Positions 7,052-15,870 of a stretch of 34,290 nucleotides of DNA are shown here, piece by piece. The stretch's first letter is position 1, and every line of letters starts with the position of its first letter. Origin of the DNA: Polyangiaceae bacterium (lineage in GTDB: Bacteria > Myxococcota_A > Polyangia > Polyangiales > Polyangiaceae); contig JAICQL010000068.1 of NCBI GenBank assembly GCA_025937895.1, positions 1-34,290 of the forward strand, written 5' to 3'. The position numbers were made by a program, and so were the translations under genes. The notes below the pieces were generated by a model. The model saw nothing but the letters and a program-made list of their open reading frames with translations, was not told the origin of the DNA and did no database searches.

Positions 7052-8266
7052 CTAGCCCGCGGGGCTCTCCTCCGCTCCTTCCACCAGCCAGCGCAGCATG
7101 GCCGAGGGCGCGCGCGCCAGCCGCTCGCTCGACACGTGCGGCAAGGGTGCGCTCGACTTCGTCGACCAGAAGAGACGTACCCGCTCTGGATGCTGCTCCA
7201 GGCGTGCCAGTAGGCCCGCGGCGGACTTCGCCGCGTAGGTGGTATCGAGCGCTACCGAGAGCGTACCAGCGCGCGCGATGGCGGCGCGGCCCTCCAGGGT
7301 GGGCAGGCCGTAACCGGGGCCCAGCTGCCGCGGATCCAGCTCCAGCCCTCGGGCGAGCTCGACGCGCGTGAACTCGAACACGCGCTCTCCGCTCAGCGCA
7401 CGTAGCCACTGAGCCGCGCGCTCCGCCAGGCGCAAGATACGTAGCGGGCTGGTGACGGGCCAGGGGGTGACCCGCACGGCAACCAGGCGCGGCCGCGGCC
7501 GCGCCGGATCCCGCCCGGAGAAGCCCAGCTCCAGCCGCTCTGCCAGCGCCAGCCCGAGCAGCAATCCAGCAGTGCTGCAGGTCGAGCCCAGCGCCAGCAC
7601 GACCTCGGCCGGGGGCGGCAAGAGACCTGCCTGCACCTGCTGGCCCAGCTCCAGACCCGCGGAGAGAAAGCCCAGGCAGCCGCGAGGGATGGCGCCACCC
7701 GGCGGCATGATCAGCGCTGGCTCCCCGCGCGCGCGGCAGGCGCGCGCGAAGCTCCACGCTGCCAGCGGCAGCAGCGACCAGTGCGGCAGATCCAGCACCT
7801 CATCTGCGCAGCCCAGCGACACGCGCAAGTTGTCGCGAGCCGCCGCCGAGACCGGCTGAGGAAAGAGCAATACCGCACTGCGAAAGCCCAGCCGCGCGCC
7901 GTGCAACACCGTGGCCACGGCATGGTTGGAGCCGTACGCGCCGGTGGCAGCCACCCAGACCTTGCCCTCGCGCCGAGCCTGTCCGAACAGCGCCTCCAAG
8001 GTCCGGACCTTGTTGCCGCCGTACAGGGTGGAGCTGAGATCGTCGCGCTTCACATAGCAGCGGCCAGCGCCGGGCAGCTCTGGCGCGAGCCGCTGCAGAG
8101 GTTCGACGGGCGTTGGAAAATCGCCCAGGTGAGAAAATCCCGCGTGTGCCTCCAACGGGGGAAAGAGCTGGAACAGCGGGCGCACCGAGGATGGCTGGCC
8201 CGCGGACGGCGCCGCCTGCTCGGGCAGCGGCTGTCCGGCGCAATTGCCACGAGCCAGCCTCTCCAC
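7052..8266 (-). CDS. PLP-dependent ACC deaminase/D-cysteine desulfhydrase family enzyme
   Basis: This 404-aa protein belongs to the fold-type II PLP enzymes. VKRDDLSSTLYGGNKVRTLE (about 72-91) is the family signature, with Lys86 as the probable PLP Schiff-base lysine. ATGAYGSNHA (about 107-116) is the phosphate/substrate loop. A Gly-rich region (LALGSTCSTAGLLLG) would bind the PLP phosphate. Members cleave D-cysteine to pyruvate, sulfide and ammonia, or deaminate 1-aminocyclopropane-1-carboxylate; the sequence alone does not separate them. The track start is a GTG at 8266. A later GTG at 8185 would remove a low-value 27-residue N terminus and leave the conserved core intact. The gene is monocistronic, divergent from the NHL-type lipoprotein. 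Confidence 0.85.
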   Translation of the reverse strand: MERLARGNCAGQPLPEQAAPSAGQPSSVRPLFQLFPPLEAHAGFSHLGDFPTPVEPLQRLAPELPGAGRCYVKRDDLSSTLYGGNKVRTLEALFGQARREGKVWVAATGAYGSNHAVATVLHGARLGFRSAVLLFPQPVSAAARDNLRVSLGCADEVLDLPHWSLLPLAAWSFARACRARGEPALIMPPGGAIPRGCLGFLSAGLELGQQVQAGLLPPPAEVVLALGSTCSTAGLLLGLALAERLELGFSGRDPARPRPRLVAVRVTPWPVTSPLRILRLAERAAQWLRALSGERVFEFTRVELARGLELDPRQLGPGYGLPTLEGRAAIARAGTLSVALDTTYAAKSAAGLLARLEQHPERVRLFWSTKSSAPLPHVSSERLARAPSAMLRWLVEGAEESPAG

Positions 8267-8436
8267 TAGGCTCGGTCCCCGAGTGTCTCCGGCAAGGCCG
8301 GCTCTCCGCGCGGTATCATGTGGTCGCAGTATCCCACAGAGAGAGTGTGTGTCAGCGAGCAGCGAGTGAACCAGGCCATTGCATCAGCCAGCGGGAGGAT
8401 GAGCTGAGCTCCGCGAAGGGAGGACGCGGGCGGGCG

Positions 8437-9534
8437 ATGTACAGAGAGACGAATTTTGGAGGGTCGGGGCCCGGGGCGCGGGCGCAGCAGCGGAGCTCGC
8501 TACAGCGTAGCTCGCGGCGGCGGCCGTTCGTGCAACCGGTAAAGCTGCTGGCGCTACTGGCCGCGCTCGCGAGCTGCGCAGAGACCTCGTCGTCCAGCGT
8601 GAGCAATGCGTCGCGCGCGCAGGCGGGTCCGCTCGCGCGCATCAGCTTCGCGCCGCGGCGCCGTACGCTGGTGTTGGAAGACCGCCTCTCACTGTTCGAT
8701 CGGGTCGGCTTCTCGTTTCCATCGGCCGTGGTGCACGATCGCGAGCGCGACCTGTACTGGGTGAGCAACCTCAACACCGACGGCCCCGGGGGGAAGGGCT
8801 TCATCTCCCGGCTGCAGCCCGATGGCTCGCTCAGCACGCTGAACTACATCGATGGCCGCAAGGAGGGGGTGGAGCTGATGGCGCCGCACGGCCTGGCGGT
8901 GTCGACCAGCACCCTGTACGTGGCCGACGTCACGGCCATTCGCAAGTTCGATGCGAACACTGGCGACTTCCTGGGCAGCATCCAGGTGCCCGGGGCGCGC
9001 TACCTGAGCGACGTGGCGGTCGCCTCGGACGGCTCCTTGTACGTGACCGACGTGGGCAGCGCCCCGGACGTCTCCGACGTACCGGACCAGGGCAGCGGCG
9101 CCGTCTTCCAGATCTCGCCGGACGAGCAGGTCAACGTCGTGGCACGGCGGCCCGATCTGGGCGGGCCTTACGCGCTGCTGGCAAACCAGACGGGGCTGTG
9201 GATCGTGTGCACCGGCAGCTCGGATCTGCTGCTGCTGGTGCCAGCGGAGGGCGCCCCGAGCGAAGACGCGGCCCGCGTGCACCTCACCGTCGGCTCGCTG
9301 CGAGGCCTCGCCAGCATGCCGGACGGCACTCTGTTGATCGCCAGCTGGGGCGGGCGCTCCGTGTATCGGGGCTTTGGCGAGGGCCCCTTCGACACCGCCA
9401 TCCGCGGGCTCGAGTCGCCCTCCGACATGGACTATGACGTGCGTCGAAAACGCCTGTTGATTCCGCTGCAAACGGGCCACGCGCTGGCTGTCTTCAACCT
9501 CGCTCCGTTCACGCCCAGCGCGCCCAAACCCTGA
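8437..9534 (+). CDS. NHL/SMP-30-like beta-propeller lipoprotein
   Basis: The 365-aa product has a basic N region (residues 20-30), a hydrophobic stretch and lipobox LASC with the lipidated cysteine at residue 47. The rest is a series of propeller blades: PSAVVHDRERDLYWVSNL, APHGLAVSTSTLYVADV, YLSDVAVASDGSLYVTDVGS and GLASMPDGTLLIASWGGRSV, the rhythm of NHL or SMP-30/gluconolactonase-like folds. No metal-binding residues typical of active SMP-30 lactonases can be assigned with confidence, so a binding role outside the cytoplasm is as likely as catalysis. I chose ATG 8437, with a GGGAGG element about 14 bp upstream; the frame remains open upstream to 8113 but that part looks non-coding. Confidence 0.75.
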   Translation: MYRETNFGGSGPGARAQQRSSLQRSSRRRPFVQPVKLLALLAALASCAETSSSSVSNASRAQAGPLARISFAPRRRTLVLEDRLSLFDRVGFSFPSAVVHDRERDLYWVSNLNTDGPGGKGFISRLQPDGSLSTLNYIDGRKEGVELMAPHGLAVSTSTLYVADVTAIRKFDANTGDFLGSIQVPGARYLSDVAVASDGSLYVTDVGSAPDVSDVPDQGSGAVFQISPDEQVNVVARRPDLGGPYALLANQTGLWIVCTGSSDLLLLVPAEGAPSEDAARVHLTVGSLRGLASMPDGTLLIASWGGRSVYRGFGEGPFDTAIRGLESPSDMDYDVRRKRLLIPLQTGHALAVFNLAPFTPSAPKP

Positions 9535-9552
9535 GCGGCTCGGGGAGCCGCT
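9534..9552 (+). terminator. hairpin after the NHL-type lipoprotein gene
   Basis: A perfect 7-bp inverted repeat, AGCGGCT/AGCCGCT with a 5-base loop, begins at the stop codon. There is no T-tract, so it is a weak terminator candidate. Confidence 0.35.
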
Positions 9553-9594
9553 GGGCTGCGCTGCCCGGGAGCGCGGCGGGCGAGCCCGGGCGCC

Positions 9595-9630
9595 GGTCCG
9601 TCCAAGGCGCCCTTCGCCCCCTGGGGGACC
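9595..9630 (+). promoter_or_regulatory. structured leader before trpE(G)
   Basis: Nested inverted repeats (GGTCC 9595-9599 with GGACC 9626-9630, and GGCG 9606-9609 with CGCC 9615-9618) lie 37 bp before the anthranilate synthase start. I found no short leader frame with tandem Trp codons, so classic ribosome-mediated attenuation is not supported; other leader-based control is possible. Confidence 0.3.
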
Positions 9631-9666
9631 TTGCCCGCGGTGCGGCGAAAAGGTTAATTCCCGGGC

Positions 9667-11856
9667 ATGGTACCCGCCGATCGGCCGCCTCTCACTCCCG
9701 CCTCGCCCGTCCCGGCGCTGGAAACCAGCTACGTCACGGCCGGCGGGATCCGGGTGGAGCGGCGCAAGGAGGCGGTCGATGCCCGCAGCACCGTCGAGAG
9801 CCTGATCGACACCCTCGACCACCGGCGGGGTGTGCTGTTTTCCTCCAACTACGACTATCCCGGGCGCTACACGCGCTGGGACCTGGGGCTCACGGATCCA
9901 CTGCTGGAGCTGAGCTCGCGCGAGCGCAACCTCGAGATCACGGCGCTGAACGAGCGGGGCGAGCTGCTGCTGCCACCGATCCAGGCGGCGCTCGCCGCGC
10001 TGCCCGAGACCGAACGGCTGCAGGCCAGCCCGCGCCAGCTGCGTGTCTCGATCCGCGCTCCCGAGCGGCGCTTCAGCGAGGAAGAGCGCAGCCGCCAGCC
10101 CTCGGTGTTCAGCGCGCTGCGCGCCATCATCCAGCTGTTCTCGTCGAGTGAAGACGATCAGCTCGGCCTGTACGGCGCGTTTGGCTACGATCTCACCTTC
10201 CAGTTCGAGGCCATCCAGCTCAAGCACCCCCGCCCCGCCGATCAGCGAGACCTGGTGCTGTACCTGCCGGAGGAGTTGATCGTGGTGGATCACCGCAAGG
10301 AGGCGGCGTTCCGCTACTCGTATGACTTCCATGTCGGCGGCTCGAGCACGCGCGCGCGCTCCGCCACCCCCTTTGCCGAGCCCGCCGTCGAAGGCGCCCC
10401 CATCCCCACCGGCTGCGATCACCAGCCCGGCGAATACGCCGATGCCGTGCGCCGCGCGCGCGAGCTCTTCCGGCGCGGCGAGCTGTTCGAGCTGGTGCTG
10501 GGCCAGGTGTTTCGCGAGCCATGTCAGCGCTCTCCCTCACAAATCTTTCGCTGGCTGCGCGAGCACAACCCGGCACCGTACGCGCTGCTGCTCAACCTCG
10601 GGCACGCCGAGCACCTGGTCGGCGCCTCCCCCGAGATGTACGTGCGCGTGGACGGCAAGCGCATCGAGACGTGCCCCATCTCGGGCACCATCGCGCGCGG
10701 GCAAGATCCCATCCAGGACGCGCAGCGCATCCGCGAGCTCTTGAACTCGGAGAAGGACGAGTCGGAGCTGTCGATGTGCACCGACGTCGATCGCAACGAC
10801 AAGTCGCGCATCTGCGAGCCCGGCTCGGTGAAGGTGCTGGGCCGCCGGCAGATCGAGCTGTACTCGCGCCTGATCCACACGGTGGACCATGTGGAGGGCG
10901 TGCTGCGACCCGGCTACGACGCGCTGGATGCGTTTCTCACCCACACCTGGGCAGTGACCGTCACCGGCGCGCCCAAGCTGGCCGCGATCCAGCAGGTGGA
11001 GAACGAGGAGAAGAGCCCGCGCGCCTGGTACGGCGGCGCGATCGGGCGCATCGGCTTTGATGGCAACTTGAACACCGGCCTCACTCTGCGCACGGTGCGT
11101 CTGCGCCGCGGCGTGGCCGAGGTCCGCGCGGGCGCCACGTTGCTCTACGACTCCGATCCGGAGCTGGAGGAGCGTGAGACGCGGGTCAAGGCCAGCGCGT
11201 TCCTGGATGCGGTGCGCGGGCGGCTCAGCGGGCAAGCCGCCGCGAGCTCCAGCGAGGGCACGGGTAGCGGCAAGCAGGTGCTGCTCGTCGATCACGAGGA
11301 CTCCTTCGTGCACACGCTGGCCAACTACTTTCGCCAGACCGGTGCCAACGTGGTCACCTTGCGCCGCGAGCTGGCGCTGGAGCGGCTCGCACAGGAGCCA
11401 CCGCACCTGGTGGTGCTCTCGCCGGGCCCGGGCACTCCCAGTGACTTCCGGCTGGAGGAGACCATCCGCCGCTCGCTCGAGCTCTCGCTGCCGCTGTTTG
11501 GCGTGTGCCTGGGGCTGCAGGGCCTCGGTCAGTACTTCGGTGGAACACTGAGCGTGCTCGGCTACCCGATGCACGGTAAGCCGTCCCTGATCAAATCCCT
11601 GGGCGGCCGGCTCTTTGACGGCATGCCGGAGGAGTTCATCGCGGGGCGCTACCACTCGCTGTTCATCGAGCGCGCTGGCTTGCCCGAGTGTCTGCAGGTC
11701 ACTGCCAGCACGGAAGATGGCGTGATCATGGGGCTCGAGCATCGCTCGCTGCCCATTTCGGCCGTTCAGTTTCACCCCGAGTCGATCCTCACGCTCGAAG
11801 GTCAGATGGGGCTACGGCTGGTCAGCCGTGCGATGGCCGTCCTCGCCCGGCGCTGA
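9667..11856 (+). CDS. trpE(G): fused anthranilate synthase, components I and II
   Basis: The 729-aa protein joins the chorismate-binding subunit (about 1-520) to a class I glutamine amidotransferase (about 536-729). It makes anthranilate from chorismate and glutamine, the first committed step of tryptophan synthesis. Component I shows PISGTIARG (337-345), SMCTDVDRNDKSRICEPGSV (369-388) and HTWAVTVTGAPK (426-437). The amidotransferase has the oxyanion segment SPGPGT (585-590), the nucleophile Cys614 in GVCLG, and His703/Glu705 in FHPES. The fused single-chain form is the type known best from rhizobia and some actinobacteria. Other trp genes are not adjacent. A phenazine-type PhzE is less likely because the anthranilate synthase motifs match well. 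ATG start at 9667; the ribosome site (AAAAGG) is weak and distant. Confidence 0.92.
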   Translation: MVPADRPPLTPASPVPALETSYVTAGGIRVERRKEAVDARSTVESLIDTLDHRRGVLFSSNYDYPGRYTRWDLGLTDPLLELSSRERNLEITALNERGELLLPPIQAALAALPETERLQASPRQLRVSIRAPERRFSEEERSRQPSVFSALRAIIQLFSSSEDDQLGLYGAFGYDLTFQFEAIQLKHPRPADQRDLVLYLPEELIVVDHRKEAAFRYSYDFHVGGSSTRARSATPFAEPAVEGAPIPTGCDHQPGEYADAVRRARELFRRGELFELVLGQVFREPCQRSPSQIFRWLREHNPAPYALLLNLGHAEHLVGASPEMYVRVDGKRIETCPISGTIARGQDPIQDAQRIRELLNSEKDESELSMCTDVDRNDKSRICEPGSVKVLGRRQIELYSRLIHTVDHVEGVLRPGYDALDAFLTHTWAVTVTGAPKLAAIQQVENEEKSPRAWYGGAIGRIGFDGNLNTGLTLRTVRLRRGVAEVRAGATLLYDSDPELEERETRVKASAFLDAVRGRLSGQAAASSSEGTGSGKQVLLVDHEDSFVHTLANYFRQTGANVVTLRRELALERLAQEPPHLVVLSPGPGTPSDFRLEETIRRSLELSLPLFGVCLGLQGLGQYFGGTLSVLGYPMHGKPSLIKSLGGRLFDGMPEEFIAGRYHSLFIERAGLPECLQVTASTEDGVIMGLEHRSLPISAVQFHPESILTLEGQMGLRLVSRAMAVLARR

Positions 11857-11928
11857 AGAGCAGCGGAGCCGCCGGGGCCATCCTCGCGCCATCTCCCGCC
11901 TGGCCTGCTCGATTGGCGCCAGCGCCTT

Positions 11929-12843
11929 ATGTCCACGCACATCGGCGCCGCATCCAGGAGCATGGGCCGCCTCAAGAGCCGCTTCGTGCGCGCGCTGGTC
12001 GAGACCTTGCAGCAGGAGACTGCTGGCACGGCGCTGCCGCGCCTGCGGCACGGTCTGCCTGCGCACTGGTTGCGCGTGCTCAGCCGCGAGGTGATTGCCA
12101 GCACGGATCAGGACGCCACCCTCGCTCTCGACACCGCCATCGATCTACTGCTCGCCATCGAGCGCCTGCTCTCCGCCGGTACGGGCAAGGTGATGGTCGC
12201 CGCAGCGGCCTCGCTCGCGACCCGGGTGCTGTATGGCAGCCCCGGGCTGGTGGTGCACGGTGATACGGTGCGCACCTTGCGTCACCTGCGCGCGCCCTTC
12301 GAGCAACCCTACCTGGGCGTGGACTTGCGCTTCGCAGTGGACGGCAGCCAGCGCGCCTTTGCGCTGGAGCTCGCGCTGGCGGGGTTGCCCACCGCCGCTC
12401 CCTGGCTGACCTGGACGGGGCTCGGTTACTTGCACGCCGCCAGCGCCTTCAGCGGCCACGATCCCGCACACCTGCGCGTCGAGCCGCTGCTCTCGGGCGA
12501 GCTCGTGCGCATCAGCGCGCGGCGAGCGCAGCCGAGCACGGCCCAGCTGCCCGCCAGCGCTGCCGCGCGCCCGCAGCTGCGCAGCACCCCGGTGCGCCGG
12601 CGCACGGCGCCGACCAACGCCGCCGCACGGGTCGAGCAAATCTTGAGCCGCGCGCAGAGCGCACGTGCCGCCGAGAGCCAGGGCACGCCGGCGATGGCGG
12701 CGCCCTTGCCCGCGAGCGCGCCGGCAAGAACCAGCTCTGCTCCGCCGAGCAGCGCGGCTGCCAGCAGCACCAGCCCCGCGCAGAGCGGCACCCGTCCGGC
12801 CGTCGGCAGCTCGCTGCAACAGCCACGCAAGTCGGCGCGCTGA
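11929..12843 (+). CDS. hypothetical protein with Ala/Pro/Ser-rich tail
   Basis: I do not recognise this 304-aa protein. Residues 1-190 look like a folded, mainly helical domain (SRFVRALVETLQQ, LALDTAIDLLLAIERLL) followed by a mixed segment. Residues 195-304 are a low-complexity, basic Ala/Ser/Pro/Arg-rich tail, probably disordered. The domain layout is loosely reminiscent of the myxobacterial TIGR02265/DUF2378 family, but I cannot confirm that by eye. There is no signal peptide. It lies 72 bp after trpE(G) and 78 bp before the malic enzyme gene, all on the plus strand, so cotranscription is possible. Confidence 0.65.
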   Translation: MSTHIGAASRSMGRLKSRFVRALVETLQQETAGTALPRLRHGLPAHWLRVLSREVIASTDQDATLALDTAIDLLLAIERLLSAGTGKVMVAAAASLATRVLYGSPGLVVHGDTVRTLRHLRAPFEQPYLGVDLRFAVDGSQRAFALELALAGLPTAAPWLTWTGLGYLHAASAFSGHDPAHLRVEPLLSGELVRISARRAQPSTAQLPASAAARPQLRSTPVRRRTAPTNAAARVEQILSRAQSARAAESQGTPAMAAPLPASAPARTSSAPPSSAAASSTSPAQSGTRPAVGSSLQQPRKSAR

Positions 12844-12921
12844 CGAGAGCCGTCTGCAGCGGAGCGAAGCGTGGTAAAACGGCGGGGCCCGCAGCACGCG
12901 GGGTCGCGCGCAGAGACGAAC

Positions 12922-15213
12922 ATGACGGAACGCCAGGATCCACTGAGCTATCACGCCGGCAACCGCCCCGGAAAAATCGAGGTCGTCGCCACCAAGCCGC
13001 TGGCCACGCAGCGCGATCTATCGCTTGCCTACACACCGGGAGTCGCGGAGGTGTGCCGCGCCATCCAGCGGGATCCCAACCTGGCGTACCAGTACACGGC
13101 CAAGGGCAACCTGGTCGCGGTGGTGACCAACGGCACGGCCGTGCTCGGGCTCGGCGACATCGGCGCGCTCGCGGGTAAGCCCGTGATGGAAGGCAAGGCG
13201 AACTTATTCAAGAAGTTCGCTGACATCGACGTCTTCGACATCGAGCTCGACGCCAGGACCGTCGATGAGATCGTCAATGCGGTGAAGGCGCTCGCGCCCG
13301 GCTTCGGTGGCATCAACCTGGAGGACATCAAGGCGCCCGAGTGCTTCGAGGTGGAGCGGCGCCTGCAAGAGCTGCTCTCGATCCCCGTCTTTCATGACGA
13401 TCAGCACGGCACTGCCATCATCTCGGCAGCGGCGCTGCTCAACGCGGCGGAGCTGACCCAGCGCAAGCTACCCGACATGAAGGTGGTCTTCTCGGGCGCT
13501 GGCGCCGCCGCGCTCTCCTGCGCAGAGCTATACGTGGACCTGGGAGTGCAGCGCAGCAACATCGTGATGTTCGACGCCCACGGTCTGGTGCACGAGAGCC
13601 GTACGGACCTGTTCGCCGCGCAGCGGGCGCTGGCCAGCTCGCGCCGCTACGCCAACATCGGCGAGGCGCTGGTCGGGGCGGATACGCTGATCGGGCTGAG
13701 CGTGGGTGGCGTGGTGGACGCATCGATGATCGCGCGCATGGCGCCGCGACCGATCATCTTTGCCATGGCCAACCCCGATCCGGAGATCCCGTACGAGGTG
13801 GCGCGCAGAGCGCGGCCCGACGCGATCCTTGCCACGGGGCGCTCCGACTATCCCAACCAGGTCAACAACGTACTCGGCTTCCCCTTCGTGTTTCGCGGCG
13901 CGCTCGACTGCCGCGCCACGAGCATCACGCAGGAGATGCTGGTGGCGGCCACCCACGCCCTGGCCGAGCTGGCCCGCTACGATGTGCCGGACAAGGTGCT
14001 GGCCGCGTACGGCCTGTCGAACCTGACCTTCGGCGACGATTACATCATCCCCAAGCCGTTTGATCCGCGGGTGCTCATTCACGTGGCACCGGCCGTGGCA
14101 GACGCGGCCGCCAAGAGCGGCGTGGCCCGGGCGCCCATCGCCAACCTGGACGACTATCGCGAGCGCCTGCACCTGCTGGTGGAGCGCGCGCGCGGCATCA
14201 TGCAGCCGCTGATCGAGCGAGCGCGCACCACCACGCCGCGCAAGCGCCTGGTCTTCGCCGACGGCTCCAGCCCGCACATCCAGCGCGCCGCACAGATCTT
14301 GATGGACGAAGGCATCTGCACGCCGGTGCTGCTGGGTGACCCCGATCGCATCGCCGCCCAGGCGGAGCGCAGTCACATCACCCTGGACGGCATGGAGCTC
14401 GAGCCCGTCATCAACGGCAAATACGCGCAGGAGCTGGCCCACTCGCTGTGGCAGATGCGCGCGCGCAAGGGCATGACCTTGCAGGCCGCGCGCAGCTCGC
14501 TGCGCCAGCACGCCTGGTACGCCGCCATGATGGTGCGCGAGGGCCTGGCGGACGGCATGGTCGGCGGGCTCAATCGCCCCTACAAGCTGACCATCGGCCC
14601 CGCGCTGCAGGCGCTCGGTCTACGCCACGGCAGCCGCCTGGTCTCCGGCGCCTATGCGATGCTGTTCAAGAACCGCAAGATCTTCCTGGGCGACTGCACG
14701 GTGAACCTGGAGCCCAACGCGGAGGAGCTGGCGGAGATCGCCATCAACACCGCGCGCGCGGCGGAGACGTTCGGCGAGCGCCCGCATGTGGCGCTGCTGA
14801 GCTACTCGGATTTCGGCGAGCACTACAAAGATCAGCGGGTCCGGGTGGTGCGCGACGCGGTCGAGATCGTGCGCCGGCGCTGGCCGGAGCTGGACGTGGA
14901 CGGCGAGATGCAGGCGGACACCGCGCTCGATCGCAACAAGATGGAAGCCAACTTTCCCTTCTGCACGCTGTCGCAGTCCGCCAACGTGCTCATCTTCCCC
15001 GATCTGACCTCGGGCAACATCGCCTACAAGCTGCTGGTCAAGCTGACGGACGCCGAGGCGCTCGGCCCGCTGGTGCTCGGCATCGGCGGCGCCGTCGGCA
15101 TCATCCCGGTGGGCGCCACCGTGAACGAGATCGTGAACATCGCCACGTATGCGGCGGCGCAGGCGCCTGCCCGGCGCATCGAGGCGCTGTCGCTGCGGCC
15201 CAGTCCGGTGTGA
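12922..15213 (+). CDS. maeB: malic enzyme (MaeB type) with phosphotransacetylase-like domain
   Basis: The 763-aa protein has the two-part MaeB architecture. The N-terminal malic enzyme (about 1-420) converts malate to pyruvate and CO2 with NAD(P)+ reduction. Evidence is SLAYTPGVAEVC, TNGTAVLGLGDIGALAGKP, FADIDVFDIELD, VFHDDQHGTA and the Rossmann motif FSGAGAAALSC. The C-terminal part (about 435-763) resembles phosphate acetyltransferase (KRLVFADGSSPHIQRAAQIL, DGMVGGLNRPYK, ALLSYSDFG, LTSGNIAYKL). In known MaeB proteins this domain is thought to be regulatory and to bind acetyl-CoA rather than catalyse. ATG 12922 is chosen because homology begins within the first residues (MTERQDPLSYH); upstream in-frame sequence is not conserved-looking. 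Confidence 0.93.
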   Translation: MTERQDPLSYHAGNRPGKIEVVATKPLATQRDLSLAYTPGVAEVCRAIQRDPNLAYQYTAKGNLVAVVTNGTAVLGLGDIGALAGKPVMEGKANLFKKFADIDVFDIELDARTVDEIVNAVKALAPGFGGINLEDIKAPECFEVERRLQELLSIPVFHDDQHGTAIISAAALLNAAELTQRKLPDMKVVFSGAGAAALSCAELYVDLGVQRSNIVMFDAHGLVHESRTDLFAAQRALASSRRYANIGEALVGADTLIGLSVGGVVDASMIARMAPRPIIFAMANPDPEIPYEVARRARPDAILATGRSDYPNQVNNVLGFPFVFRGALDCRATSITQEMLVAATHALAELARYDVPDKVLAAYGLSNLTFGDDYIIPKPFDPRVLIHVAPAVADAAAKSGVARAPIANLDDYRERLHLLVERARGIMQPLIERARTTTPRKRLVFADGSSPHIQRAAQILMDEGICTPVLLGDPDRIAAQAERSHITLDGMELEPVINGKYAQELAHSLWQMRARKGMTLQAARSSLRQHAWYAAMMVREGLADGMVGGLNRPYKLTIGPALQALGLRHGSRLVSGAYAMLFKNRKIFLGDCTVNLEPNAEELAEIAINTARAAETFGERPHVALLSYSDFGEHYKDQRVRVVRDAVEIVRRRWPELDVDGEMQADTALDRNKMEANFPFCTLSQSANVLIFPDLTSGNIAYKLLVKLTDAEALGPLVLGIGGAVGIIPVGATVNEIVNIATYAAAQAPARRIEALSLRPSPV

Positions 15214-15215
15214 GG

Positions 15216-15231
15216 GCGGCGCGCGCGCCGC
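15216..15231. terminator. palindrome between convergent maeB and tag
   Basis: A perfect 16-bp GC palindrome (GCGGCGCGCGCGCCGC) lies 2 bp after the maeB stop in the 51-bp convergent gap. No T-run is present; a bidirectional terminator is suggested only by position. Confidence 0.3.
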
Positions 15232-15264
15232 GGCGGCTCCCCCCTTGCTGGCGGGAGTGCAGCC

Positions 15265-15870
15265 TCAACGCCCCGGTCGCGCGAAGGCCTTGCGCGCCTT
15301 CTCCACCCTGGTGCGGATCACGCACTCCTCGACATGATCGTTGACGAGGCCCATGGCCTGCATGAAAGCGTACACGGTAGTAGGCCCGACGAACTTCCAG
15401 CCCAGCTTCTTCAGCGCCTTCGAGAGTGCGATGGACTCCGGTGAGGTGGACGCACTCTGGGGTGCGGCAGCGCGTGAGGGCTCGTACCGCCACAGGAAAG
15501 CCGCCAGCGATCCTTCGCTCTTCACGAGCTCACGCGCGCGCTGCGCGTTGTTGATGACCGCCTCGATCTTGCCGCGATGCCGGACGATGCCCTCGTCCGC
15601 GAGCAGGCGAGCGACATCGCGCGCCGTGAAGCGTGCGATCCGGTCGAAGTCGAAGTCGTGGAAGGCGGCGCGAAAGCTCTCGCGCTTGGCCAAGATGGTG
15701 CGCCAGCTGAGCCCCGACTGAAACCCTTCCAGGCTCAGCTTCTCGAACAGACGGCGATCATCGCTCACCGGCAGCCCCCACTCCCGGTCGTGGTACTCGA
15801 TGAATTCGGGGGCCGCGCTGCACCAGCGGCAGCGCAGCTTCCCGTCCGGTCCCGTCATCGTCGTGCTCAT
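15265..15870 (-). CDS. tag: DNA-3-methyladenine glycosylase I
   Basis: The 201-aa protein removes 3-methyladenine from alkylated DNA and starts base-excision repair. It shows the Tag signature: RCRWC near the N terminus and YHDREWGLPV, followed by LFEKLSLEGFQSGLSWRTIL with the conserved Glu and Trp of the base pocket. The C-terminal NDHVEECV supplies His and Cys which, with the N-terminal Cys and His, form the Tag zinc site. KFVGPTTVYAFMQAMG is also typical. Its ATG (15870-15868) overlaps the TGA stop of the upstream tetR gene (ATGA), so the two are translationally coupled and share the tetR promoter. Confidence 0.95.
   Translation of the reverse strand: MSTTMTGPDGKLRCRWCSAAPEFIEYHDREWGLPVSDDRRLFEKLSLEGFQSGLSWRTILAKRESFRAAFHDFDFDRIARFTARDVARLLADEGIVRHRGKIEAVINNAQRARELVKSEGSLAAFLWRYEPSRAAAPQSASTSPESIALSKALKKLGWKFVGPTTVYAFMQAMGLVNDHVEECVIRTRVEKARKAFARPGR

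Noticed and set aside
9535..9666. Trp attenuator with leader peptide
   Set aside because: Hairpins exist, but the only short frame before trpE(G) contains no Trp codon.
8689..10422. A 577-codon minus-strand open frame
   Set aside because: It is antisense to the NHL-type lipoprotein and trpE(G), with a composition typical of a shadow frame and no domain.
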